A DNA stretch of 64,000 nucleotides, taken from positions 1-64,000 of the forward strand of contig OY762251.1 in NCBI GenBank assembly GCA_963665395.2, given 5' to 3'. Shown here piece by piece: positions 18,119 through 25,313 of the stretch; the first letter of the stretch is position 1; every line of letters starts with the position of its first letter. The notes under the pieces were generated by a model, which searched no databases, had not been told where the DNA came from, and saw only the letters and a program-made list of their open reading frames with translations. The translations under genes were made by a program, and so were the position numbers. The DNA is from Bin87 sp963665395 (GTDB taxonomy: Bacteria > Chloroflexota > Dehalococcoidia > Lucifugimonadales > UBA3495).

Positions 18119-18730
18119 ATGGCTATGGAGATGACTACACCGCTGGAACCGGAGGCGCTGGTGGCGCGCATACTCGCGGAGTTGCAGGCCAACCCGGAGG
18201 CGCAGCCGTTGTTGCTGCGCGCAATGCTTGCCAACGAGTTCCAGGGTATGCCGGCCCGGTTGGACCGGATCGAGAAGGACTTAGCGGAGCTCAAAGCCAA
18301 CGGGGCCGAAGCGAAAAGCCCCGAGCAACTGTTGGAGGAAGCGGAAGCGGCGTTTGAAATGGGCGACGTGCTGTGCGGGGCCAGGATGGCCTACGAGGGG
18401 GCGATGCAGGCGGTGAAGGCGGCGGCCGCGCGCAAAGGCTTGGCGTGCGACACTCGCGAAGACGTGTGGGACATGATGCGCACCCTTGACGGCATTGAGC
18501 GTCCCGGCCCGGGGAACTGGCCGGATTTCGGCCGGGACGGGCCACCGCTGCGGCACATGGGACACTACGGCGTCGCCGAGTCGTTCCTGAAACACGCGAC
18601 AACCCCGATGCACGTACAACGCGACGACCCGGAATTCTATTGGCAGCCCGATGACTACGCGATGTTCCTGGGGCCGGTGCGCGAACTGATCAAGATGCTG
18701 GCCGAGGTCAAAGAGGACGCCGTATCCTGA
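18119..18730 (+). CDS. PaREP1/HEPN-like helical protein
   Basis: 203 residues from ATG 18119 (a second ATG lies two codons on). The region near residues 70-110 (PEQLLEEAEAAFEMGDVLCGARMAYEGAMQAVKAAAARKG) has the amphipathic 'A.E.F..GD...A...AYEGA..AVKA.A' pattern of PaREP1/HEPN-type helical bundles. No catalytic RxxxxH is evident. Function unknown; HEPN-type proteins often belong to toxin-antitoxin or stress systems. Its TGA overlaps the ATG of the next gene (TGATG), which encodes a similar helical protein, so the two are translationally coupled. Confidence 0.6.
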   Translation: MAMEMTTPLEPEALVARILAELQANPEAQPLLLRAMLANEFQGMPARLDRIEKDLAELKANGAEAKSPEQLLEEAEAAFEMGDVLCGARMAYEGAMQAVKAAAARKGLACDTREDVWDMMRTLDGIERPGPGNWPDFGRDGPPLRHMGHYGVAESFLKHATTPMHVQRDDPEFYWQPDDYAMFLGPVRELIKMLAEVKEDAVS

Positions 18731-19270
18731 TGACCAGGAGCGAGCATCTCCAAAGAGCGGTGAGCCTGATGGAACTGGCGAATCGTCTGCGTAAAGAACC
18801 GGGACGAGGCGACGCGGCCGGCGAAATGATCTGGGGCGCCACCGTACACGCTATGAGCGCCGCCGACCCCGAGCACGGAATCGGCGAGCATAGAGCTCCC
18901 AACACTGCCAGGCGGTTCATGGCCGCCGCCAATCGTATCGCTACTGCCGAATTGCCCGTGTCAGACTTGATGGATTTTGTGGACAATAACCAGGCTGGGC
19001 TGCATAACCATTTCTACCATGGCAACCTCACGGCGTGGGAACTGCAAGATCGGCTCGCCATGGGTTTCAAGTACTTGAGGGTAGCGTTGCAATTTAGGTG
19101 GTTCAGTTTCCCAGCGGGGTATCCGAGCGGCTAAAACCGCTGCTACGCCAACGGGATTGCCACGCTACGCTCGCAATGACAAAAACCAAACCACCTAAAA
19201 CGGAACGCTACCGTACTTGAGTCGTCTGTTGCAGTTTGCAGCCGACGGGTTGGCGACGCCGGAAGCGTAA
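18730..19270 (+). pseudogene. Second PaREP1/HEPN-like gene, interrupted by a family A miniature element
   Basis: Begins at ATG 18730, overlapping the upstream stop. The intact part reads MTRSEHLQRAVSLMELANRL...GDAAGEMIWGATVHAMSAA...LHNHFYHGNLTAWELQDRLAMGFKYL, then runs into the element at 19080 and stops at 19134. Removing the 133-bp element and one 9-bp target copy joins KYL to SRLLQFAADGLATPEA and a TAA at 19268-19270 in frame, giving an ancestral protein of 132 residues. The present product (134 residues) has its last 16 residues replaced by 18 from the element. It may still be functional, because only the C-terminal tail changed. Confidence 0.75.
19080..19212. mobile_element. Miniature element, family A, copy 3 (133 bp)
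   Basis: Family A ends GGTAGCGTT...AACGCTACC with an exact 9-bp target duplication GTACTTGAG (19071-19079 and 19213-19221). Inserted into the 3' end of the PaREP1-like gene and supplying its present stop codon. Nearly identical in sequence to copy 1. Confidence 0.9.
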
Positions 19271-19286
19271 GGGTCTCCGGTCTGCC

Positions 19287-20472
19287 TCAGTACGCCGCCC
19301 GCAGTACTTCCATAATCGGCCCGGCGTCGGTAACTGACTTGGGGTTGGTGCTCAGGCTGCGGTCTTGCAGGGTGGCCGTGGCGATGTACTCCAGGCCGTC
19401 CTCGGGCACGCCAACCTCGCGCAGGGTGCGCGGCAATTCCAGCTGACGGCATAGCTCGTCCACCGCGTCGGCGGCGGCCAGGCCGGCCTCTTCGTGTCAT
19501 CATGGTGGAATTGGCGACGCCGATGGCCTCGGCGATGAGGCGTTGCCGGTCGGCGCAGGCGTCGAGGTTGTAGCGCATGGAGTGGGGGAGCAGGATGGCG
19601 TTGGCTTCGCCGTGGGGAACATCGTAAAGCCCGCCCACGTGGTGGCAGGTGGCCGTGTTCAGGCCCAGCCCGCCGAAAGATCCCAGCGACGCCATGGCGC
19701 ACGCGGTCTTGGTGGCCAGCAGGGTGTCGATGTCGCCGTCCTGGCAGCGGGGCAGGTTTTCAAAGAGCAGGCGGATGGCGTGGAGGGCCATGCCGTCGCC
19801 GATGGGGTTGCGGCCGGTGGAATAGACCGTTTCGATGGCGATGCGCAGTTGGCCGATGGCGGTGGACACCAGGATGCGCAGCGGCGTGGTTGCCAATGCC
19901 TGGCCATCGATTATCACGGTGTGGTGCGTCACGCCGTCGCCGGCGATGCTGAGCTTGCGCCCCTGCTGGTGGTCGGTGATGCCGCCGCCGCCACGACTGA
20001 ACTCGGCGCAACCCATGGTGGTGGGGACGCTGAGGATGGGCAGCTTGGGCGACGGTGTGGGCGGAACGGTGATCTTGTCCGGCGGCTCGAAGATGATGGC
20101 GTAGTCGCGGATGTCACCGCCCTCGGCCAGCAATGTAGCAATGGCCTTGGTGGTGTCGTGGGTGCTGCCGCCGCCGACGCTGATGAAGACGTCGGGCTGG
20201 GTTTCCTGGGCCAGGGCGGCGCCGGCCTCCACCGTGTCCACGGGCGAATGGGGCTGGACGCCGGAGTAGGTGCCGACGTAGCGACTGCCCAGGGCTTCCT
20301 GGACCCGGGGCACCACGTCGCAGGCGGCCAGGATGGTGGGGCCGCAGGTAATCATGGCCCGGCTGGCGCCCAGGCTGTCCACCACGGCCGGCAGGTCGTT
20401 GATGGCGGTTGCGGAGCAGATGATGTCCTGGTGGAGGGGGTTGTAGCGGTAGTGCAGGGCGCTGGCGGGCAT
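19287..20472 (-). pseudogene. Iron-containing alcohol dehydrogenase (maleylacetate-reductase-like), frameshifted
   Basis: The start ATG 20472 has GGAGG upstream. The first about 325 residues fit the iron-ADH fold: DVFISVGGGSTHDTTKAIATLLAEGG (nucleotide-binding loop), PILSVPTTMGCAEFS, then CHHVGGLYDVPHGEANAILLPHSMRYN with metal-binding histidines. Near 19497 the frame breaks (after VANSTMM). In another frame the family's C-terminus continues (LAAADAVDELCRQLELPRTLREVGVPEDGLEYIATATL...MEVLRAAY) to a TGA at 19287-19289. A single indel is enough to explain it, either a real mutation or a sequence error. The enzyme would oxidise alcohols or reduce maleylacetate with NAD(P). Confidence 0.75.
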
Positions 20473-20495
20473 GGCGGAGCCTCCGGGGCCGGTTG

Positions 20496-20693
20496 TCAGG
20501 CCGGGATTTGCGCGTAGGCAAAGTCGGGGATATCAATGCGCTGGCTGGCGTGCTCGATGGTAACGGCGCAGATGCGGCCGGCCTCGTCCAGGTCGAGCAG
20601 GGTGTTTTCGTCCCAGTCTCGAGTTTCGCGCACGGCATCAGGGCACAACTCAATGTACAGGGTATCGGTGTCCGGGAAGTACTGCACTTTCAT
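20496..20693 (-). CDS. DUF2283 domain protein (probable antitoxin-like partner)
   Basis: 65 residues, MKVQYFPDTDTLYIELCPDAVRETRDWDENTLLDLDEAGRICAVTIEHASQR, the classical DUF2283 pattern (YDxxxDxLYIxL, then LDxxGxIxGIEIxxAS). Its ATG overlaps the stop of the gene upstream (ATGA). That neighbour belongs to a small protein type with 'LRV.LL.DGETVHNAF.D..F' often seen beside DUF2283, so the pair looks like a toxin-antitoxin-type module. The role is inferred. Confidence 0.8.
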   Translation of the reverse strand: MKVQYFPDTDTLYIELCPDAVRETRDWDENTLLDLDEAGRICAVTIEHASQRIDIPDFAYAQIPA

Positions 20694-21068
20694 GGTCTGA
20701 ATCTTCCGTCAATAAAGGCATTATGCACTGTTTCGCCGTCGGGCAACAGCATGACGCGCAAATGGGTAGCGTTGCAATTTAGGTGGTTCAGTTTTACGGC
20801 AATGCATTCGAGCGGCCAAAACTGCTGCTGCGCCAACGAGATTGCCACGCTGCGCTCGCAATGACAAAGACCAAACCACCTAAAACGGAACGCTACCGCG
20901 CAAATGCCTGCCGTCGAGTTCCGCAACCGGCCCCCATCGGCGGATACGCCCGTCCTGCTGCAATTCCTCTCTGACCGGGTCATCAACCACCCGTTGAATC
21001 CAGTCCAGCGAGATAAAGGCACGGTCAGGGCGGTTACGGGTGGAACGAAAATAGTCGGTGAATTTCAT
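20690..21068 (-). pseudogene. Small DUF2283-partner gene interrupted by a family A miniature element
   Basis: Starts at ATG 21068 with MKFTDYFRSTRNRPDRAFISLDWIQRVVDDPVREELQQDGRIRRWGPVAELDGRHLR. It is then cut by the element at 20765-20897 and resumes as VMLLPDGETVHNAFIDGRFRP, ending in a TGA that overlaps the DUF2283 start. Deleting the 133-bp element plus one 9-bp target copy restores one open frame of 78 codons. With the element in place, translation from 21068 ends in element sequence and loses the conserved DGETVHNAF motif, so this partner is probably inactivated. Confidence 0.8.
20765..20897. mobile_element. Miniature element, family A, copy 4 (133 bp)
   Basis: Family A ends with an exact 9-bp target duplication GCGCAAATG (20756-20764 and 20898-20906). 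Inserted into the small gene upstream of DUF2283. The interior is a slightly different subtype (contains GCAATGCATTCGAGCGGCC), shared with the inverted copy at 51795. Confidence 0.9.
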
Positions 21069-21242
21069 GCGACGGCTCTCATAGCGCGTCAACGAACCGA
21101 TTATAGCACCTACCCGGCGCCACAAGGGTTGCCGCTTGCGGCAGTGGGCGGGTTGTAACGGCAGTGCGACGTGATGGCGGGCATGGTTAACGTCTCTTGT
21201 GTGTGTTGGCTACAGGGTCCGATAGCGGAGACGATCCGCGCA

Positions 21243-21593
21243 TCAAATGTAGAGCATTTGGTTGCGCATTTCGTCCGCGGTGATCGTGTTCAGCAGTTGG
21301 AGCAGGCGATTGGCAGTTTCGTAGGGCCGCCGGCGAACCGCGATGATGATTCCCGTGCGGGCGTGACCTTCGGCTGCGTATTGAAGATGCAATTCCTGGA
21401 AATCCCTACGGTTGTGCGTTACTACACACAGCCCTCGGTTCACGGCATACGCAAGCCGGTCGGCGTCCGGCTGGCCCAGCTGACCCGCGTCTCGTGCCGT
21501 TACAGTTCTGAATCCCGGAGCGGCGGCCAACTCTTCGATAATGAGATGCACATCCTCGTCAAGGTAGATTGATATGAACAGTTCGCCGTTCAC
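21243..21593 (-). CDS. DUF5615 PIN-like toxin-family protein
   Basis: 116 residues. The opening ELFISIYLDEDVHLIIEELAAAPGFRTVTARDAGQLGQPDADRLAYAVNRGLCVVTHNRRDF matches DUF5615: DEDV (first acidic pair), D-A-D-x-L-x-x-A, and VVTHNRRDF (acidic end of the PIN-like site). Such proteins are predicted RNases acting as toxins. The start is GTG 21593. The usual DUF433-type antitoxin upstream is missing; a broken transposase begins four bases away, so the partner was probably lost in that insertion. Confidence 0.75.
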   Translation of the reverse strand: MNGELFISIYLDEDVHLIIEELAAAPGFRTVTARDAGQLGQPDADRLAYAVNRGLCVVTHNRRDFQELHLQYAAEGHARTGIIIAVRRRPYETANRLLQLLNTITADEMRNQMLYI

Positions 21594-22164
21594 AGGTTAA
21601 GGTGGTTTCCATCCGCCTCCGGCGGACACGTTCCATTGACCGCGACGGCAGATTTTCACGTTGGCCGGATCCCCTTTCGCCCGGTGAAACCCGGTGTCGG
21701 TGAGGACAATCATCGCGCCGTCGTAGTTGGCCAGCAGGGGCAGGAACCGCTGGTCGTGCAGACTGGTCAAAAATCGGGGCCGTGGCGCAGTCCCAATCGA
21801 CCACCAGCCCCAACTGGTTGAGCGCGATGCCGAGTTTGCCGCCCAGGATCCAGCGATGGTTGGACTTGCCTTTTCGGCCCACCTGGCGCCGGTTCCGCCC
21901 GGAGCGCACCGGATGGCCCAGTGATTGGTCAAAGATCCGACGCCGTAGCTGTCGGCCACCCCCAGGACGGTGGGCGGGGCCAGGAAGCGGCCGGTCCAGC
22001 AGGACTTGGCTTCCAGCCGGCGGAAGAGGCGGGAGCGTTCGGGTCCGCCGCAGGCGGAGGAAACAGGTCGCCCCCTGTTCAAGCCAGGGGCAGGCTATAG
22101 TTGTCTTTGAGCCAATCATGGAAGCGGCGGCGGCTGACCCCGTGTCAAGCACGGGGCAGGCTCA

Positions 22165-22297
22165 GGTAGCGTTGCAATTTAGGTGGTTCAGTTTCCCAGC
22201 GGGGTATCCGAGCGACTAAAACTGCTGCTACGCCAACGGGATTGCCACGCTACGCTCGCAATGACAAAAACCAAACCACCTAAAACGGAACGCTATC
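22165..22297. mobile_element. Miniature element, family A, copy 5 (133 bp)
   Basis: Family A ends (right end TATC instead of TACC) with an exact 9-bp duplication GCAGGCTCA (22156-22164 and 22298-22306). The duplicated bases include the first five bases of the family C element, so this copy landed inside the left tip of that element. Confidence 0.88.
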
Positions 22298-22301
22298 GCA
22301 G

Positions 22302-22449
22302 GCTCATGCGTACCCACTTTCCGCAAACTGTCATTGCGAGCGCAGCGTGGCAATCTCGTCGCCGGAGCAAACATCGCTCACCCGTCGAGATTGCCATCCG
22401 CCAGAGGCGGACTACGCTCCTCGCAATGACAAAGTGGGTACGCGTGAGC
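22302..22449. mobile_element. Miniature element, family C, copy 2 (148 bp)
   Basis: The ends GCTCATGCGTACCCACTTT and AAAGTGGGTACGCGTGAGC are inverted repeats. The interior is GTCATTGCGAGCGCAGCG...CTCCTCGCAATGAC. The flanks share GGGGCAG (ending at the original left tip and directly after 22449), a 7-bp match. Inserted in the transposase relic and later split at its left tip by family A copy 5. Confidence 0.7.
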
Positions 22450-22620
22450 GGGGCAGGCTGTTCTTGATGGCGTAGAGGACGCCGATGGTGACCAACTCGC
22501 TGATCGATAGGACAGCCTGGGGATGCTGGGGAGCGTCGCTCAAGGCGTCGTCTAGCTGGCAGTACAGTAACGTCACCCCGTACTGGATACGGGGTCGGTG
22601 ATAAAATCGACGATGTTCAC

Positions 22621-23100
22621 GGGGTTTCTCCGCTGTGGCGTGTGTCAACTCACAGCATAGTGGAACCTCGTGGCATTTTCAAAATCCACTCAAACCAGCA
22701 CCAACGGTTCCGTAAGGACTGGAGCAGGTCAGCAAGACACGAAAACAAGACTGACTACAAAGAATTGATTAGTTCCGTACTGCGGGAATCGAACCGCCAC
22801 CTAAAAATAAGGCTGCTGTACTGATCAGAACTGACCAGCGACGTGATACCGCGAAGATGCGCATCGCAGCAGTTCAAGAGATCTGGCCCAACCAGAAACT
22901 TTTCATACGGCCTTCTACTTCACTGCACAAGAGCATCTCAGTCCATCACGGACGAGGAGGGCGGACAGCCAAAGAAGTTGACCTGCTACTGCCGGGACAG
23001 AGAGGCAGAAATTGGCGGGAGGAACAGGGATGCCAACCAATCGAACTGGCGAGTGGGTACTTTGATTAGAGCGTGTTAACGAATTGAGTAGGGAACCCGG
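22621..23100. other. Spacer without a supported gene; tRNA T-arm-like fragment at 22777-22800
   Basis: On the minus strand 22800-22780 reads GGCGGTTCGATTCCCGC, like a tRNA or tmRNA T-arm, followed by AGTACGGAACTA. No matching acceptor strand, D-arm or anticodon arm could be built upstream, so this is at most a 3' fragment (for instance an attachment-site scar) or coincidence. A 70-codon plus-strand frame at 22857-23069 has no ribosome site or family resemblance. Confidence 0.35.
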
Positions 23101-23478
23101 AAACGGGGCTGCGGCCTGACGGTCGCAAGTGTTTCCGAAGTGTGTTCCGCTGCTAACATCTTGTCAAACACTTTGGGCGTCTGGGGCCGCCGCTGGGATA
23201 CGGCGGTCCGGCTTGGGGCCGCGGACCCTGCTCCCGTGGGAACTCGTCGCGCTGCCTTTCAGCTTGAACACGCTTAGCCCCGGTAGTCCGCCATTCGGCG
23301 GACCACCGGAGCGGGACGGCTGCTCTCGCCACCCCGTGGGCGCTTCCTCTACGCTCGGCGTTTGCCCGTACCGCCATTCGCAGTAGCGGACGTAAGCCCG
23401 GTTGCGAATGATGACGGCGGCGGTGAGGTCGGCGTGGGCGTAAGTTGCATCGTCGGCACTGTTACGTTTTCGGAGTTG
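23100..23478 (-). pseudogene. Relic of an IS200/IS605-type TnpB C-terminus (tentative)
   Basis: In one minus-strand frame the segment reads DDATYAHADLTAAVIIRNRAYVRYCEWR, then QTPSVEEAPTGWREQPSRSG...GLPGLSVFKLKGSATSS. The 'HAD..AA..IRNR' block followed by a serine/proline-rich tail resembles the end of TnpB/OrfB proteins. The downstream GGAACCCGGAAACGGGGCTG region could be the structured right end of such an element. There is no start and the catalytic portion is absent, so it is a fragment. Confidence 0.35.
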
Positions 23479-24162
23479 TCACAGGTTGAGGCTTATTTGT
23501 CCTGCATCACTGTGTCGGTCCAGTGATCGGCTTTTTGCCTTGGGACTCCGTTTTGGTCGCACACGTCGGAAGTCCGCACTACGCTCCGATAGTGCGTTGG
23601 CGAAATCACGCATTTTTCTAATGTCGTCCGCGTAGACGATTAGCGGATGATGCAATTCATCCTCAATTTCCAGCCCCACTCCTGCTTTTTCGGCGCACTC
23701 CATCAAAAGCGGAACTGCTTCCGGGCGGGCGTAGAAAACCACCAACGGGTGCTTCTCACGGTGCCGACCGCCATAGGCTCCGGCACTACAACTCGTAAAT
23801 GGAATGCACCCTGCCGCTGAGAGGGCAGCCGTTGTTGAGGCTACTCCAACATCAAGTGCTGCAACGGGCCCAACTTCATCCAGCAAATCTTCCCATTCCC
23901 AGATGTTTTCCATTGCTTCTTCGATGGTGAACGACCCGGTTTCGCTTGGGCCCTCCATTGTTTCAATCCTTGAGATGCACTCCTCTTCCATCTCAAGCAC
24001 ACGTCGAGCCACGGCCCAGCTAAGATACCGCAGGTCAGTGTACTCCCGGTTGCCGCCTGGATTACGGTCATCCATGGTCTCCCCCGGTTCTGGCCAAGAC
24101 AGACGGGTAGGATCAACCAGCCTTACTATGTCAACGTCGAAAGTACGATATTTGAACGGCAT
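23479..24162 (-). CDS. Unknown protein at the end of the defence locus
   Basis: 227 residues from ATG 24162 with AAGGAG upstream. Not recognised. It starts MPFKYRTFDVDIVRLVDPTRLSWP, has acidic helical stretches (RRVLEMEEECISRIETMEG, IEEAMENIWEWEDLLDEVGPVAALDVGVASTTAAL), a Gly/Ser/Cys-rich turn (GCIPFTSCSAGAYGGRHREKHPLVVFYARPEAVPLLMECAEKAGVGLEIED), and a basic tail (RRVRPKRSPKAKSRSLDRH). The middle part alternates strands and helices, as in a small alpha/beta domain. It follows the response regulator by 80 bp on the same strand and is likely in the same transcript. A role as output or accessory of that pair is only inferred. Confidence 0.6.
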   Translation of the reverse strand: MPFKYRTFDVDIVRLVDPTRLSWPEPGETMDDRNPGGNREYTDLRYLSWAVARRVLEMEEECISRIETMEGPSETGSFTIEEAMENIWEWEDLLDEVGPVAALDVGVASTTAALSAAGCIPFTSCSAGAYGGRHREKHPLVVFYARPEAVPLLMECAEKAGVGLEIEDELHHPLIVYADDIRKMRDFANALSERSADFRRVRPKRSPKAKSRSLDRHSDAGQISLNL

Positions 24163-24242
24163 GGTGCCTGCTCCTTGGTGGGGACGCACACGGGAACGCG
24201 GCGGGATAGTCTGTGGGAGGTGGCTTTGTAGGGTAGGTTGGA

Positions 24243-25313
24243 TCATAGGGTATGAATGATTTCCTGTGCCCAAGATTCCAAGTCTCTGCCCGGCAGACCC
24301 GGACGCCCCGCGTTTTGCAGATATGCCCACGCTACCAGTTCGCGGAAAGGACTATCGAGGGAAGCTATTCGTAGGTACGGCGATTCGCTTCCTATATTCC
24401 CGATTGGGATCAACTCCAAGTCGTGGAGATTGGCCGCCATGGTCGGGATCAGGCCCTCCAATGCGGGAAAGGGAATGACGGACTGGGCGTATCCGTTGCT
24501 GAGGAGCCTTTCTGTGATCCGACGAGCATTCCGGTTACCGGCCATGCCGATGGAGGCAAGAGCGTCCTGCATTGAAAAGCATTTGGCGGCTAGAGCCTCT
24601 GGCACCTTTGGCTTTCGATTGTCGGATTGCACCATGTCGCACGACGGCGTTAGCACTACCCGGAACGCTCCTGGGTCGTTTTGGGCGCCATTTTTCGCCT
24701 TGAGGACATCGCCCAACAGTATGTCGGGCAACACTGGTGGATGGAGGTAACACTCCCAACTGGCAAGAGTCGTTTCACCCACTGGAGGTTCATCCATCAT
24801 AGCCGCTACTCGTCGCCGGCCCGACCTCACTATGATTTCTTCCCGTTTGTCCATATTGTCGAAGGAACTGAAAGCGAGGGGAGCTACTTCCCGCATTGCT
24901 TCCGACAGGCGTTGCCTTACTTGGCTCTCAGTTCTTTGCAACGCCTCAACGTGCGGCAGGAATTCTTGAACGGCTTGGAGAACGCGGTCTTCGCTGCCGT
25001 CTCCCTTCTTCACTTTCGCGACGAACGGGTGCTCTGCGTCGATCCAGTCCGGCTCGGCGGAGTAAACGACGATGGGACAAAATTGGTTGTCCCAGATCAA
25101 AGCGTAGACGTCTTGTCCAGCTGCGTCTCCTTCGGACGAAGCACCCCGTAGGATGTCCAAGATCACGACGTCCGGACGGAATGCCCGCAACTCTTCCGGG
25201 TAATTCTCAAACCCGCACACCTTGATGTCCGAAGTTGCCAAGCCCTCTTGACAACGTTCCAAGGCGTCCACGACGCTACTCGGGTCGTCTTCAATAAACA
25301 GGATGCGAATCAT
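24243..25313 (-). CDS. Response regulator with an unfamiliar C-terminal output domain
   Basis: 356 residues. The receiver domain covers about 1-125: ILFIEDD (acidic pocket at residues 8-10), DVVILDILRG with phospho-acceptor Asp53, PIVVYSAEP (Ser in place of the conserved Thr) and VAKVKKGDG (Lys). No HTH DNA-binding domain follows. The C-terminal about 180 residues contain WECYLHPPVLPDILLGDVLKA, FRVVLTPSCDMVQSDNRKPKVPEALAAKCFSM and FRELVAWAYLQNAG, a domain I do not recognise. Its ATG overlaps the kinase stop (ATGA), so kinase and regulator are made together. It probably receives phosphate from the adjacent kinase and acts by protein contact or enzyme activity, not as a classical transcription factor. 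Confidence 0.8.
   Translation of the reverse strand: MIRILFIEDDPSSVVDALERCQEGLATSDIKVCGFENYPEELRAFRPDVVILDILRGASSEGDAAGQDVYALIWDNQFCPIVVYSAEPDWIDAEHPFVAKVKKGDGSEDRVLQAVQEFLPHVEALQRTESQVRQRLSEAMREVAPLAFSSFDNMDKREEIIVRSGRRRVAAMMDEPPVGETTLASWECYLHPPVLPDILLGDVLKAKNGAQNDPGAFRVVLTPSCDMVQSDNRKPKVPEALAAKCFSMQDALASIGMAGNRNARRITERLLSNGYAQSVIPFPALEGLIPTMAANLHDLELIPIGNIGSESPYLRIASLDSPFRELVAWAYLQNAGRPGLPGRDLESWAQEIIHTL

Larger units (their letters stand above)
21597..22620 (-). pseudogene. DDE-type transposase, broken by nested insertions and palindromes
   Basis: It would start at GTG 22620 (GGAG upstream): VNIVDFITD, then after a 19-bp palindrome (22576-22594) LLYCQLDDALSDAPQHPQAVLSISELVTIGVLYAIKNSLP. 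There the family C element, itself carrying a family A element, interrupts it. The remainder (22150 to 21597) reads RRFHDWLKDNYSL, then PERSRLFRRLEAKSCWTGRFLAPPTVLGVADSYGV, NHRWILGGKLGIALNQLGLVVDWD and YDGAMIVLTDTGFHRAKGDPANVKICRRGQWN in different frames. The blocks of a DDE transposase (VADSYG, LTDTGFH, CRRGxWN) are present, but several frameshifts and a lost C-terminus make it dead. Confidence 0.75.

Noticed and set aside
22770..22850. A tRNA gene on the minus strand
   Set aside because: Only a T-arm-like segment; acceptor, D and anticodon arms cannot be formed.
23129..23386. Plus-strand 85-codon frame
   Set aside because: Overlaps a more meaningful minus-strand TnpB-like remnant and has no start signal.
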